Below, piece by piece: positions 1 to 5,176 of a stretch of DNA of 10,265 nucleotides (the stretch's first letter is position 1; each line of letters starts with the position of its first letter). The position numbers and the translations under genes are program-made. The stretch covers positions 684 through 10,948 of the forward strand of contig DHIV01000097.1 in the NCBI GenBank assembly GCA_002403995.1, in the 5' to 3' direction. The notes under the pieces were generated by a model. It ran no database searches. It saw nothing but the letters and a program-made list of their open reading frames with translations, and was not told the origin of the DNA. Source of the DNA: Gallionella sp. UBA4737 (GTDB lineage: Bacteria; Pseudomonadota; Gammaproteobacteria; Burkholderiales; Gallionellaceae).

Positions 1-231
1 ACGCAAAGCACGGTAGTGATGGTGACACATGATGTGGACGAGGCCGTTCTGCTGTCCGACCGCATCGTGATGATGACCAACGGCCCGGCGGCGACCATAG
101 GCGAAATACTCGAAGTCGACCTGGACAAACCGCGCAACCGGCTGGCGCTGGCGAACGATGCGCGTTACCACAAGCTGCGCGGGCAAGTTCTGGAATTCCT
201 GTATCAGAAGCAGGCCAAGGTGGCTGCTTAA
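1..231 (+). CDS. nrtD: Nitrate ABC transporter ATP-binding protein, C-terminal part (NrtD-like)
   Basis: This is the 3' end of an ATPase subunit whose start lies before the window; the frame is open from base 1 and ends in TAA. The fragment (76 residues) begins just before the H-loop: VTHDVDEA, with the switch histidine at codon 28-30, followed by LLSDRIVMM. The tail GEILEVDL, a PRNR motif and ending LEFLYQKQ is characteristic of the nitrate/nitrite/cyanate transporter ATPases (NrtC/NrtD, also called NasD) rather than of generic ABC ATPases. The complex imports nitrate across the inner membrane using ATP. Its position upstream of nirB-nirD-nasA fits supply of substrate to the assimilatory reductases. 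The Walker A and signature motifs are outside the window, so NrtD cannot be separated from a taurine- or bicarbonate-type paralogue by those. No terminator is visible after the stop codon. Confidence 0.85.
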   Translation, partial: TQSTVVMVTHDVDEAVLLSDRIVMMTNGPAATIGEILEVDLDKPRNRLALANDARYHKLRGQVLEFLYQKQAKVAA

Positions 232-241
232 TATATAGCGC

Positions 242-276
242 TTGACCAGTGTAAACTATTTGTTTACTATGCTGCC
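242..276 (+). promoter_or_regulatory. Sigma-70-type promoter with palindromic operator for the toxin-antitoxin gene
   Basis: TTGACC (242-247) and TACTAT (265-270) are separated by 17 bp and make a good -35/-10 pair. A perfect 6-bp inverted repeat, GTAAAC-TATTT-GTTTAC (251-267), fills the spacer and covers half of the -10 box. Transcription would start about 7 bp after the -10, at or next to the ATG at 277, so the message is probably leaderless; no Shine-Dalgarno sequence precedes that ATG. HigA-type antitoxins usually repress their own promoter through such palindromes, so this is the likely operator (inference). Confidence 0.7.
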
Positions 277-867
277 ATGATACGCAACTTCGCTAGCGCG
301 GAAACGGAACAATTCTTTGCCTCGGGCAAATCGCGGCGATTTCCGACGGAGATTCTCAAGCGTGCGGCGATGCGCTTAACGCAACTGGACGCCGCCACAC
401 GCATCGAAGACTTGCGGTTGCCACCATCGAACAGGCTGGAAGCTTTGGCTCATGACCGCGCCGGACAATGGAGCACACGCATCAATGAGCAATGGCGCGT
501 GTGCTTTCGTTTTGAAAACGGCGATGCATACGACGTTGAGATCGTCGATTACCATTTAAGGAGAACCATCATGGCAAAAAAAGGACTGCCCGCAATCCAT
601 CCGGGAGAATATCTGGGCGAGACCTTGGGCGAGTTGAACATCTCTCAGGCCGAATTCGCCCGCGCAATCGGTGTCTCGCCCATGCGAGTTTCCCATGTCA
701 TCAAAGGATCGCGTCCGGTAACGGCAGAACTGGCGCTGCTGTTCGGGCGAGCCTTCGACCAGTCGCCGCAATACTGGCTTAACCTGCAATCGGCGTATGA
801 TTTAAAGACGGCGGAGGCCAGCTTGGGCAAGCTGCTCAATAATGTGCATTTGCTGGCGCATGCGTGA
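277..867 (+). CDS. HigB-like toxin fused in frame to HigA-like antitoxin
   Basis: One 196-residue frame holds two normally separate proteins. Residues 1-93 match the HigB/RelE-like mRNA interferase family (about 92 residues): MIRNFASAETEQFF at the start, then IEDLRLPPSNRLEAL, then INEQWRVCFRF, ending DVEIVDYH. Residues 99-196 are a complete HigA antitoxin. In relatives the toxin ends right after the DYH motif. Here the codon after His93 is TTA, from CATTTAAGGAG; with one T fewer it would read CAT TAA, a stop at the expected place. The junction encodes LRRTI. In the studied Proteus HigB the C-terminal Asp-Tyr-His is, as I recall, part of the active site, so an extension there may silence the toxin. 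The change could be a real mutation or a one-base sequencing error. The locus lies between nrtD and an AT-rich orphan gene, as expected for accessory DNA. Confidence 0.85.
   Translation: MIRNFASAETEQFFASGKSRRFPTEILKRAAMRLTQLDAATRIEDLRLPPSNRLEALAHDRAGQWSTRINEQWRVCFRFENGDAYDVEIVDYHLRRTIMAKKGLPAIHPGEYLGETLGELNISQAEFARAIGVSPMRVSHVIKGSRPVTAELALLFGRAFDQSPQYWLNLQSAYDLKTAEASLGKLLNNVHLLAHA
571..867 (+). CDS. higA: HigA-family antitoxin, internal start within the fused frame
   Basis: The antitoxin part has its own start: ATG at 571 preceded by AAGGAG (558-563) at a 7-nt spacing, so free HigA (98 residues) can be made besides the fusion. The protein begins MAKKGLPAIHPGEYLGE, typical of the HigA/VapI-type addiction antitoxins. 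A helix-turn-helix of the HTH_3/XRE kind follows at about residues 24-46 (ISQAEFARAIGVS, then RVSHVIKG), and the family tail SPQYWLNLQSAYDL comes after it. It should bind and neutralise HigB and repress the operon at the palindrome overlapping the promoter. The toxin-first gene order is normal for higBA. The Shine-Dalgarno here lies inside the toxin-antitoxin junction, so translation is probably coupled to toxin translation. Confidence 0.85.
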   Translation: MAKKGLPAIHPGEYLGETLGELNISQAEFARAIGVSPMRVSHVIKGSRPVTAELALLFGRAFDQSPQYWLNLQSAYDLKTAEASLGKLLNNVHLLAHA

Positions 868-906
868 TTGCAAGACCTGACTCCGGCTTCCATAAAGAAT
901 ATTACG

Positions 907-917
907 AAGCTGACCCC
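907..917 (+). repeat. Left copy of an 11-bp direct repeat flanking the orphan gene
   Basis: AAGCTGACCCC at 907-917 recurs exactly at 1762-1772, so the two copies bracket the AT-rich gene 1023-1757. This could be a target duplication, or a remnant of a dispersed repeat that carried or captured the gene. Chance is not excluded for 11 bp. Confidence 0.45.
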
Positions 918-940
918 TTTAACTTCTCCTTTAACTTCTC
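917..940 (+). repeat. Perfect tandem duplication of 12 bp
   Basis: CTTTAACTTCTC occurs twice head to tail (917-928 and 929-940), directly after the left copy of the 11-bp direct repeat. It is a small local duplication in non-coding DNA between the antitoxin and the orphan gene. No function is apparent. Confidence 0.8.
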
Positions 941-1022
941 ACACTAAGAGCCACGTAGCGCAAGAAAAAAGCCTTAGATCAAGTTAATATGTACACTCCG
1001 GCAACCAGCAAAAGAGATCATC

Positions 1023-1757
1023 ATGCCAACACAAGCGGTTTTAAACACAGTCTCATCAATACCATCAACACCGACAGCATCAATATTGGATGCAAGTGCA
1101 ATTACAACAATCATAAACAATCTGAATACACTTTACTCAAGTGCATTTACACAATTTCTAACCATCTTTGGATTGCTATTTGCAATAGTTGGCCTTGTCG
1201 TTCCATATATTGCAGCAAGATATCAAGCAAAAAGTCTTAAAGCAGAGAAGGAAACCCTTGAAAACAAAATTAACGAAGAAATTGCAATTGCAAAAAAAGA
1301 AATTCGTAATGAATTACTAGAAGATATAAATAGCAAAATTAAGGAAGCAGAAAATACTTCAATAACAAGAATGGAAGAAAAATTTAAAGCACTTCACAAA
1401 AAATATCTTTGCACAAAAGCGGCAACCTTTTTCTTGCAAGCGCGTTCACAACTTGATAAGAAAAATTATTCTGGCGCACTAACAGATTTCTCTCTATCAG
1501 TAAGAGCATACGTTGAAGGTGAAGATGAGGCAAATGCACAAAGAGCACTAAGAAATATTATTGAGTATTGCTTACCCAATATTAATAAAGAAGATAATTT
1601 TGACGAAAAAGAAATTGAAGAAGAAATTAAATTACTAACAGACTTTTTAGAGTCAAAAGAAATTAATATAAATAATCGTTATGCGAACGATGTCATTTTA
1701 ATAAATAAAGCTTATAAGGAAGCTAAAAAAACAAAAAATAAGAAAGATGATGCTTAG
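1023..1757 (+). CDS. Hypothetical membrane-anchored coiled-coil protein, AT-rich orphan gene
   Basis: I do not recognise this 244-residue protein. A Ser/Thr/Ala-rich N-terminus (1-40) is followed by one likely membrane helix at about 43-64 (FLTIFGLLFAIVGLVVPYI). Then comes a long charged helix, probably coiled coil, at about 67-128, rich in Lys and Glu. A segment at about 131-165 has TPR-like spacing (AATFFLQA, then KNYSGALTDFSLSV). The end is very charged and Lys-rich. The likely topology is one membrane anchor with a cytoplasmic coiled-coil and TPR-like part, which suggests a scaffold or sensor role; this is only inference. The ATG at 1023 has only a weak purine stretch (AAAGAGA) upstream. 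Base composition is strikingly AT-rich, with many AAA, GAA and ATT codons, unlike the GC-rich neighbours. That points to horizontal acquisition. No partner gene is adjacent except the toxin-antitoxin locus. Confidence 0.75.
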   Translation: MPTQAVLNTVSSIPSTPTASILDASAITTIINNLNTLYSSAFTQFLTIFGLLFAIVGLVVPYIAARYQAKSLKAEKETLENKINEEIAIAKKEIRNELLEDINSKIKEAENTSITRMEEKFKALHKKYLCTKAATFFLQARSQLDKKNYSGALTDFSLSVRAYVEGEDEANAQRALRNIIEYCLPNINKEDNFDEKEIEEEIKLLTDFLESKEININNRYANDVILINKAYKEAKKTKNKKDDA

Positions 1758-1879
1758 AGAAAAGCTGACCCCAAGGGAAACTGGCTTCGGATAAAAATAC
1801 GGAGTCGAATTATTTATAGGAAGCTACTGGCTCAGCATCGCAATATCTCTGGTAGATGGCTACTCCACTATTAAATCAC
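1758..1879 (+). other. Gene-free stretch between the orphan gene and the nir control region
   Basis: The full gene-free interval is 1758-2104. Its first part holds the right copy of the 11-bp repeat and an AT-rich patch (about 1790-1820) with the string GGAGTCGAATTATTTA, which resembles dispersed repeat remnants I have seen in other proteobacteria (weak, from memory). No credible ORF, terminator hairpin or RNA gene is seen here. From 1880 on it is regulatory DNA for nirB. Confidence 0.5.
1762..1772 (+). repeat. Right copy of the 11-bp direct repeat flanking the orphan gene
   Basis: AAGCTGACCCC lies 4 bp after the stop codon of the orphan gene and matches 907-917 exactly. The abrupt change in base composition takes place between the two copies. 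Confidence 0.45.
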
Positions 1880-1927
1880 GCACCAAAGTTAATACCGCAG
1901 CGCTCGTTTCGCACCAAATAGATGCGA
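1880..1927 (+). promoter_or_regulatory. NtrC-like enhancer sites upstream of nirB
   Basis: TCGCACC-AAATA-GATGCGA (1909-1927) is a dyad close to the NtrC consensus GCACC-N5-GGTGC, with one mismatch in the right half. A second GCACCAAA at 1880-1887 repeats the left half (1911-1918) exactly 31 bp upstream, about three helical turns, so two activator dimers could sit on the same face. The main dyad is centred about 77 bp before the predicted transcription start, suitable for a sigma-54 enhancer. NtrC as the binding protein is inferred from sequence and pathway. Confidence 0.55.
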
Positions 1928-1968
1928 TAGCCGAGACCATGACACGCGGAAACCCAGTAAATACGTAG

Positions 1969-1984
1969 TGGCACAGGTCTTGCG
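1969..1984 (+). promoter_or_regulatory. Sigma-54 (RpoN) promoter of the nirB-nirD-nasA operon
   Basis: TGGCAC (1969-1974), 5 bp, then TTGC (1980-1983) matches the sigma-54 consensus TGGCAC-N5-TTGC, with the invariant GG and GC exactly 10 bp apart. Transcription should start about 12 bp after the GC, near 1994-1996, just before the first leader hairpin. Nitrogen-limitation control through NtrC fits the assimilatory genes downstream. Confidence 0.85.
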
Positions 1985-2003
1985 AAGTAAACACTGAGAA
2001 ACG

Positions 2004-2057
2004 CTTCTGGCCCAATGGCGGGCGGAAGGGAAATAATGAATACCGACAAAGGCGTCG
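2004..2057 (+). promoter_or_regulatory. Two-hairpin ANTAR-type antiterminator leader (NasT/NasR target)
   Basis: Two short hairpins with six-base loops lie in tandem in the nirB leader. P1: stem GCCC/GGGC (2010-2013 with 2020-2023), loop AATGGC (2014-2019); an outer stem CTTC/GAAG (2004-2007 with 2025-2028) extends it. P2: stem CGAC/GTCG (2044-2047 with 2054-2057), loop AAAGGC (2048-2053). Both loops have A at position 1 and G at position 4, the known signature of RNAs bound by ANTAR-domain antiterminators. P2 shares bases 2052-2057 with the terminator's 5' arm, so P2 and the terminator cannot form together. In known nas systems the ANTAR protein (NasR, or NasT released from NasS) stabilises P2 when nitrate or nitrite is present. 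No nasS/nasT gene is in this window. Confidence 0.8.
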
Positions 2058-2090
2058 TTCCGGCATTGAGAGCCGGGCGACGCTTTTTTT
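2048..2090 (+). terminator. Intrinsic terminator (attenuator) in the nirB leader
   Basis: The 5' arm GCGTCG..CCGGC (2052-2064) pairs with GCCGG.CGACGC (2072-2083) around a 7-nt loop, with a small internal mismatch (TT opposite G). Seven T residues (2084-2090) follow at once. AAAGG before the stem can also pair with the first T residues. It lies 15-20 bp before the nirB start and would stop transcription unless the P2 antiterminator hairpin forms. Confidence 0.85.
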
Positions 2091-2104
2091 ATTGCGAGGA
2101 TGAG

Positions 2105-4561
2105 ATGAAGACTGACAAAAAAACCAGACTGGTCGTGATCGGCAACGGCATGGCCGGGATGCGCACCATCGAGGAATTGCTGAAGATGTCGCCGGACGAA
2201 TTCGAGATTACGGTATTCGGTGCGGAACCGCAGCCCAACTACAACCGCATCCTGCTGTCGCCGGTGCTGTCCGGCGAGATGAAGTTTGCGGACACCGTGC
2301 TCAACGACTGGAGCTGGTACAAGGAACACAACATCACGCTGCATGCCGGCAAGCTGGTGACCAGGATTGACCGTCTGCACTGCGTGGTGGAGAGCGAAGA
2401 CGGCCTGGCTATTCCCTACGATCGTTTGCTGATCGCGACCGGTTCCAATCCGATCATGCTGCCGATACCCGGCATCAACCTGCCCGGCGTGCTGGCCTAT
2501 CGCAGCATAGATGATGTCGAGAAGATGCTGGTTGCGGCCCGGGATAAAACCACACCGTGCAAACGAGCTGTGGTGATCGGCGGCGGATTGCTCGGGCTGG
2601 AAGCGGCGAATGGTCTATCGCTGCAGGGCATGGAAGTGGCTGTGGTGCATTTGTGCGACTGGCCGATGGAACGCCAGCTCGACCAGGTCGGCGGCGGCCT
2701 GCTGAAGAACGCGCTGGAAAAACGCGGGCTGAAATTTTATATGTCGCGCCAGACCGAGGCGATACTCGGAGACGAAAAAGTGACCGGCTTACGCTTCAAG
2801 GACGGTGAGGAGATCGCGGCCGACCTGGTGATCATGGCGGCGGGTATACGGCCCAACATCGCATTGGCCAAGTCGGCAAATATCCATTGCGAGCGCGGTA
2901 TCGTGGTGAACGACACGATGCAGACCTACGACCCGAAGATCTACTCGGTGGGCGAATGCTTGCAGCATCGCGGTCAGGTTTACGGGCTGGTCGCGCCGCT
3001 GTTCGAGCAGGCCAAGGTGGCGGCGAACCATCTGGCCGAGTATGGGCGGATGCGCTACGAGGGCTCAGCGGTTTCCACCAAGCTCAAGGTGACCGGCATC
3101 GACCTGTTCTCGGCGGGCGATTTCAATCCCGGGCCGGGCGATGAAGAGTTGCTGCTGCAGGATTCGGCACGCGGCGTGTACAAGAAGCTGGTGCTGCGCG
3201 ACAACAAATTGCGCGGCGCGGTGATGTATGGCGACACGCTGGACGGCCCGTGGTATTTCCAGATGATGCGCGACGGGACCGATGTGTCGGAGATGCGCGA
3301 GCACATCCTGTTCGGCCAGATGCATATCGGCGACTCCGGGCGCGGCGGTGCATCGAACGTCGCGAACATGCCGGACTCGGCGGAGATCTGCGGCTGCAAC
3401 GGCGTAAGCAAGGGCACCATCGTCAAAACCATACTGGACAAAAAACTGTTCACGCTGGAAGAGGTGCGCGCGCATACCAAGGCTTCCAGCTCGTGCGGTT
3501 CGTGCACCGGTCTGTGCGAGGCCTTGCTGGCGAATACGCTGGGTGATTATTCGGCCAAGCCGAGCAAGAAGGCGCTGTGTGCCTGCACCGAGCACGCGCA
3601 CCAGGACGTGCAGCAGGCGATCACCGAGCTCAATTTGAAAACCATCCCCGAGCTGATGAAGGCATTGCAATGGAAGACCGCGGACGGTTGCCATGTCTGC
3701 CGTCCCGCGCTGAACTATTACCTGACGGCGGCCTGGCCGGGCGAATACCAGGACGACAGCCGCTCGCGCTTCATCAACGAACGCGTGCATGCGAACATCC
3801 AGAAGGACGGCACTTATTCGGTGATCCCGCGTATCTGGGGCGGAGTCACTTCGCCGTCCGAGTTGCGTGCCATCGCCGAGATCGCCGAGCGCCATGAAGT
3901 GCGCACCGTCCACATCACCGGCGGACAGCGCATCGGCTTGTACGGCATCACCAAAGAAAACCTGCCGAAGATGTGGGGCGAATTGGTCGATGCGGGATTT
4001 GTTTCGGGCCATGCCTACGGCAAGGCATTGCGCACCGTGAAGACCTGCGTCGGTTCGGAGTGGTGCCGCTTCGGCACGCAGGATTCCACCGCGATGGGCA
4101 TCAAGATCGAGAAGATGACCTGGGGTTCCTGGACGCCGCACAAATTCAAGATCGCGGTTTCCGGCTGCCCGCGCAATTGCGCCGAAGCCACGATCAAGGA
4201 TTTCGGCGTGGTGTGCGTGGACTCGGGTTATGAGATCCATGTCGGCGGTAACGGCGGCATCAAGGTGCGCGTCACCGATTTCCTGTGCAAGGTGGCGACC
4301 GAGGAAGAGGTGCTGGAATATACCGGCGCATTCATGCAACTGTATCGCGAGAGTGCGCACTACATGGACCGCACCGCACCGTGGATCGAGCGCGTCGGGC
4401 TGGCGTACGTCAAACAGCATGTGGTCGAGGACGCGGCGGGACGCGCAGAGCTGTATGCACGCTTCCTGGAATCGCAAAAATATTCGCAGGACGATCCGTG
4501 GAAGGAACGCGCGGAAGGCAAGGATGCGCATGAGTATGAGGCATTGGCGACCGTCGAATAA
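2105..4561 (+). CDS. nirB: Assimilatory nitrite reductase [NAD(P)H], large subunit NirB
   Basis: NirB takes electrons from NAD(P)H through FAD and iron-sulfur centres to siroheme and reduces nitrite to ammonium in the cytoplasm. The 818-residue protein has the full family layout. An FAD-binding GxGxxG lies at about 10-20 (VVIGNGMAGMR) and a second nucleotide-binding site at about 155-170 (VVIGGGLLGLEAA). Two BFD-like cluster modules follow (Cys429, 431, 464, 467 and Cys492, 494, 529, 532). The C-terminal sulfite/nitrite reductase half has the siroheme-[4Fe-4S] ligands Cys648-x5-Cys654 and Cys688-x3-Cys692. Length is close to E. coli NirB. I chose ATG 2105 (MKTDKKTRLVVIG) because GAGGA precedes it at 2096-2100. 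The in-frame ATG at 2015 lies inside the P1 hairpin loop and would put coding sequence through the terminator. It is first gene of the nirB-nirD-nasA operon. Confidence 0.96.
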   Translation: MKTDKKTRLVVIGNGMAGMRTIEELLKMSPDEFEITVFGAEPQPNYNRILLSPVLSGEMKFADTVLNDWSWYKEHNITLHAGKLVTRIDRLHCVVESEDGLAIPYDRLLIATGSNPIMLPIPGINLPGVLAYRSIDDVEKMLVAARDKTTPCKRAVVIGGGLLGLEAANGLSLQGMEVAVVHLCDWPMERQLDQVGGGLLKNALEKRGLKFYMSRQTEAILGDEKVTGLRFKDGEEIAADLVIMAAGIRPNIALAKSANIHCERGIVVNDTMQTYDPKIYSVGECLQHRGQVYGLVAPLFEQAKVAANHLAEYGRMRYEGSAVSTKLKVTGIDLFSAGDFNPGPGDEELLLQDSARGVYKKLVLRDNKLRGAVMYGDTLDGPWYFQMMRDGTDVSEMREHILFGQMHIGDSGRGGASNVANMPDSAEICGCNGVSKGTIVKTILDKKLFTLEEVRAHTKASSSCGSCTGLCEALLANTLGDYSAKPSKKALCACTEHAHQDVQQAITELNLKTIPELMKALQWKTADGCHVCRPALNYYLTAAWPGEYQDDSRSRFINERVHANIQKDGTYSVIPRIWGGVTSPSELRAIAEIAERHEVRTVHITGGQRIGLYGITKENLPKMWGELVDAGFVSGHAYGKALRTVKTCVGSEWCRFGTQDSTAMGIKIEKMTWGSWTPHKFKIAVSGCPRNCAEATIKDFGVVCVDSGYEIHVGGNGGIKVRVTDFLCKVATEEEVLEYTGAFMQLYRESAHYMDRTAPWIERVGLAYVKQHVVEDAAGRAELYARFLESQKYSQDDPWKERAEGKDAHEYEALATVE

Positions 4562-4584
4562 ATTTTGGAATGGGGATCGGAATT

Positions 4585-4700
4585 TGTAGGAGCGGGCCAT
4601 GCCCGCGATTGTTTTTTTGTTCGCGGCAGCACCCGCAAGGAGTACGCCGTGGTTGTAAGGGGCTAAAGCCCTAACAACACACGCATGGCCCGCTCCTACA
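4585..4700. repeat. REPIN-like element: two inverted REP sequences between nirB and nirD
   Basis: TGTAGGAGCGGGCCATGC (4585-4602) returns as its exact reverse complement at 4683-4700, giving 18-bp arms about 80 bp apart. The left arm continues into a REP hairpin, GCGGGC-CAT-GCCCGC (4592-4606), and carries the GTAG head (4586-4589) known from REP sequences handled by RAYT transposases. It strongly resembles the well-known Pseudomonas REP. A third hairpin lies inside (4652-4678, GTTGT/ACAAC outer stem). Seven T residues at 4612-4618 follow the left hairpin after 5 bases, so a weak intra-operon terminator effect is possible. No RAYT gene is in the window. Confidence 0.8.
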
Positions 4701-4745
4701 GGGTGTGTTGGTTAACGGCATACGCGTATATCGAAACGATAGGGT

Positions 4746-4828
4746 GTAGGTTGGGTTAGCGAATGCGTAACCCAACATCATTAAACAAAACTGTTGGGTT
4801 ACGCATAAAAACCGCTAACCTAACCTAC
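4746..4828. repeat. Second REPIN/MITE-like palindromic element, different family
   Basis: The outer arms GTAGGTTGGGTTAGCG (4746-4761) and CGCTAACCTAACCTAC (4813-4828) are inverted repeats with one mismatch. The inner arms TGCGTAACCCAACA (4764-4777) and TGTTGGGTTACGCA (4792-4805) are exact inverted repeats. Each half can also fold alone (for example GTTGGGTTA/TAACCCAAC, 4750-4776). It starts with GTAG and ends with CTAC, like a pair of inverted REPs, but its sequence is unrelated to the element at 4585-4700. It ends 7 bp before the nirD ribosome binding site, so its folding could affect nirD translation. Confidence 0.75.
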
Positions 4829-4846
4829 GGTAGCGAGGTGGAAATA

Positions 4847-5176
4847 ATGAACTGGTTACAAGTCGGAAACCTGGAAGACATCCCGCGTCAAGGTTCGCGG
4901 GTGGTGAATACAGCTACGGGTGAGATCGCGCTGTTTCGCAGCGTGGACGATCAGGTGTTCGCGCTGAACAACCGCTGCCCGCACAAAGGCGGGCCGTTGT
5001 CGCAGGGCATCGTGCACGGCAAGCGCGTCACCTGCCCGTTGCATAGCTGGGTGATCGATCTGGAATCCGGCGTTGCGGTCGCACCGGATGAAGGCTGCGC
5101 ACATCGCCATGAAGTGCGCGTTGCACATGGCGTGGTGTTTCTCGAGGTCAAGGCCGGAGCATGCAAAGCTGCATAG
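4847..5176 (+). CDS. nirD: Nitrite reductase small subunit NirD, Rieske-type ferredoxin domain
   Basis: This 109-residue protein is almost wholly one Rieske [2Fe-2S] domain. The cluster-binding motifs are Cys-x-His (NNRCPHKGGPLSQG) and Cys-x2-His (VTCPLHSWVIDL), as in NirD. It pairs with NirB in the cytoplasmic NAD(P)H-nitrite reductase. ATG 4847 is taken as the start because AGGTGG (4836-4841) sits 5 nt upstream and MNWLQVGNLEDIP matches a normal Rieske N-terminus. The in-frame ATG at 4763 would place 28 residues inside the palindromic repeat and is rejected. The 285-bp gap to nirB, filled by two repeat elements, is unusually wide for a nirB-nirD pair. The 3' end overlaps the first possible start of nasA by 16 bp. 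Confidence 0.95.
   Translation: MNWLQVGNLEDIPRQGSRVVNTATGEIALFRSVDDQVFALNNRCPHKGGPLSQGIVHGKRVTCPLHSWVIDLESGVAVAPDEGCAHRHEVRVAHGVVFLEVKAGACKAA

Noticed and set aside
553..564. Programmed frameshift to make separate HigB from the fused frame
   Set aside because: A +1 slip at CAT-TTA would reach TAA, but the T run is only three bases and no stimulatory structure is evident; a plain one-base insertion or a sequencing error is simpler.
421..580. Two BFD-like cysteine modules in NirB considered as an unusual duplication
   Set aside because: As I recall, E. coli NirB has the same second CxC...CxxC segment before the siroheme half, so this is the normal family layout. (The coordinates here are residue numbers of NirB.)
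989..1240. 83-codon open frame overlapping the start of the orphan gene
   Set aside because: It lies in another frame within the longer, better-structured 1023-1757 gene and looks like low-complexity AT-rich translation (Asn, His, Ser, Lys).
3065..4600. 511-codon open frame on the minus strand opposite nirB
   Set aside because: It is the mirror of a GC-rich, strongly conserved gene; its residues (many His, Arg, Asp, Leu) show no family features and nirB is certain on the other strand.
4745..4828. CRISPR-like repeats from recurring GGTTGGGTTA and TAACCCAAC strings
   Set aside because: The strings are inverted, not direct, repeats and there is no regular spacer series; they fit a REPIN/MITE element.
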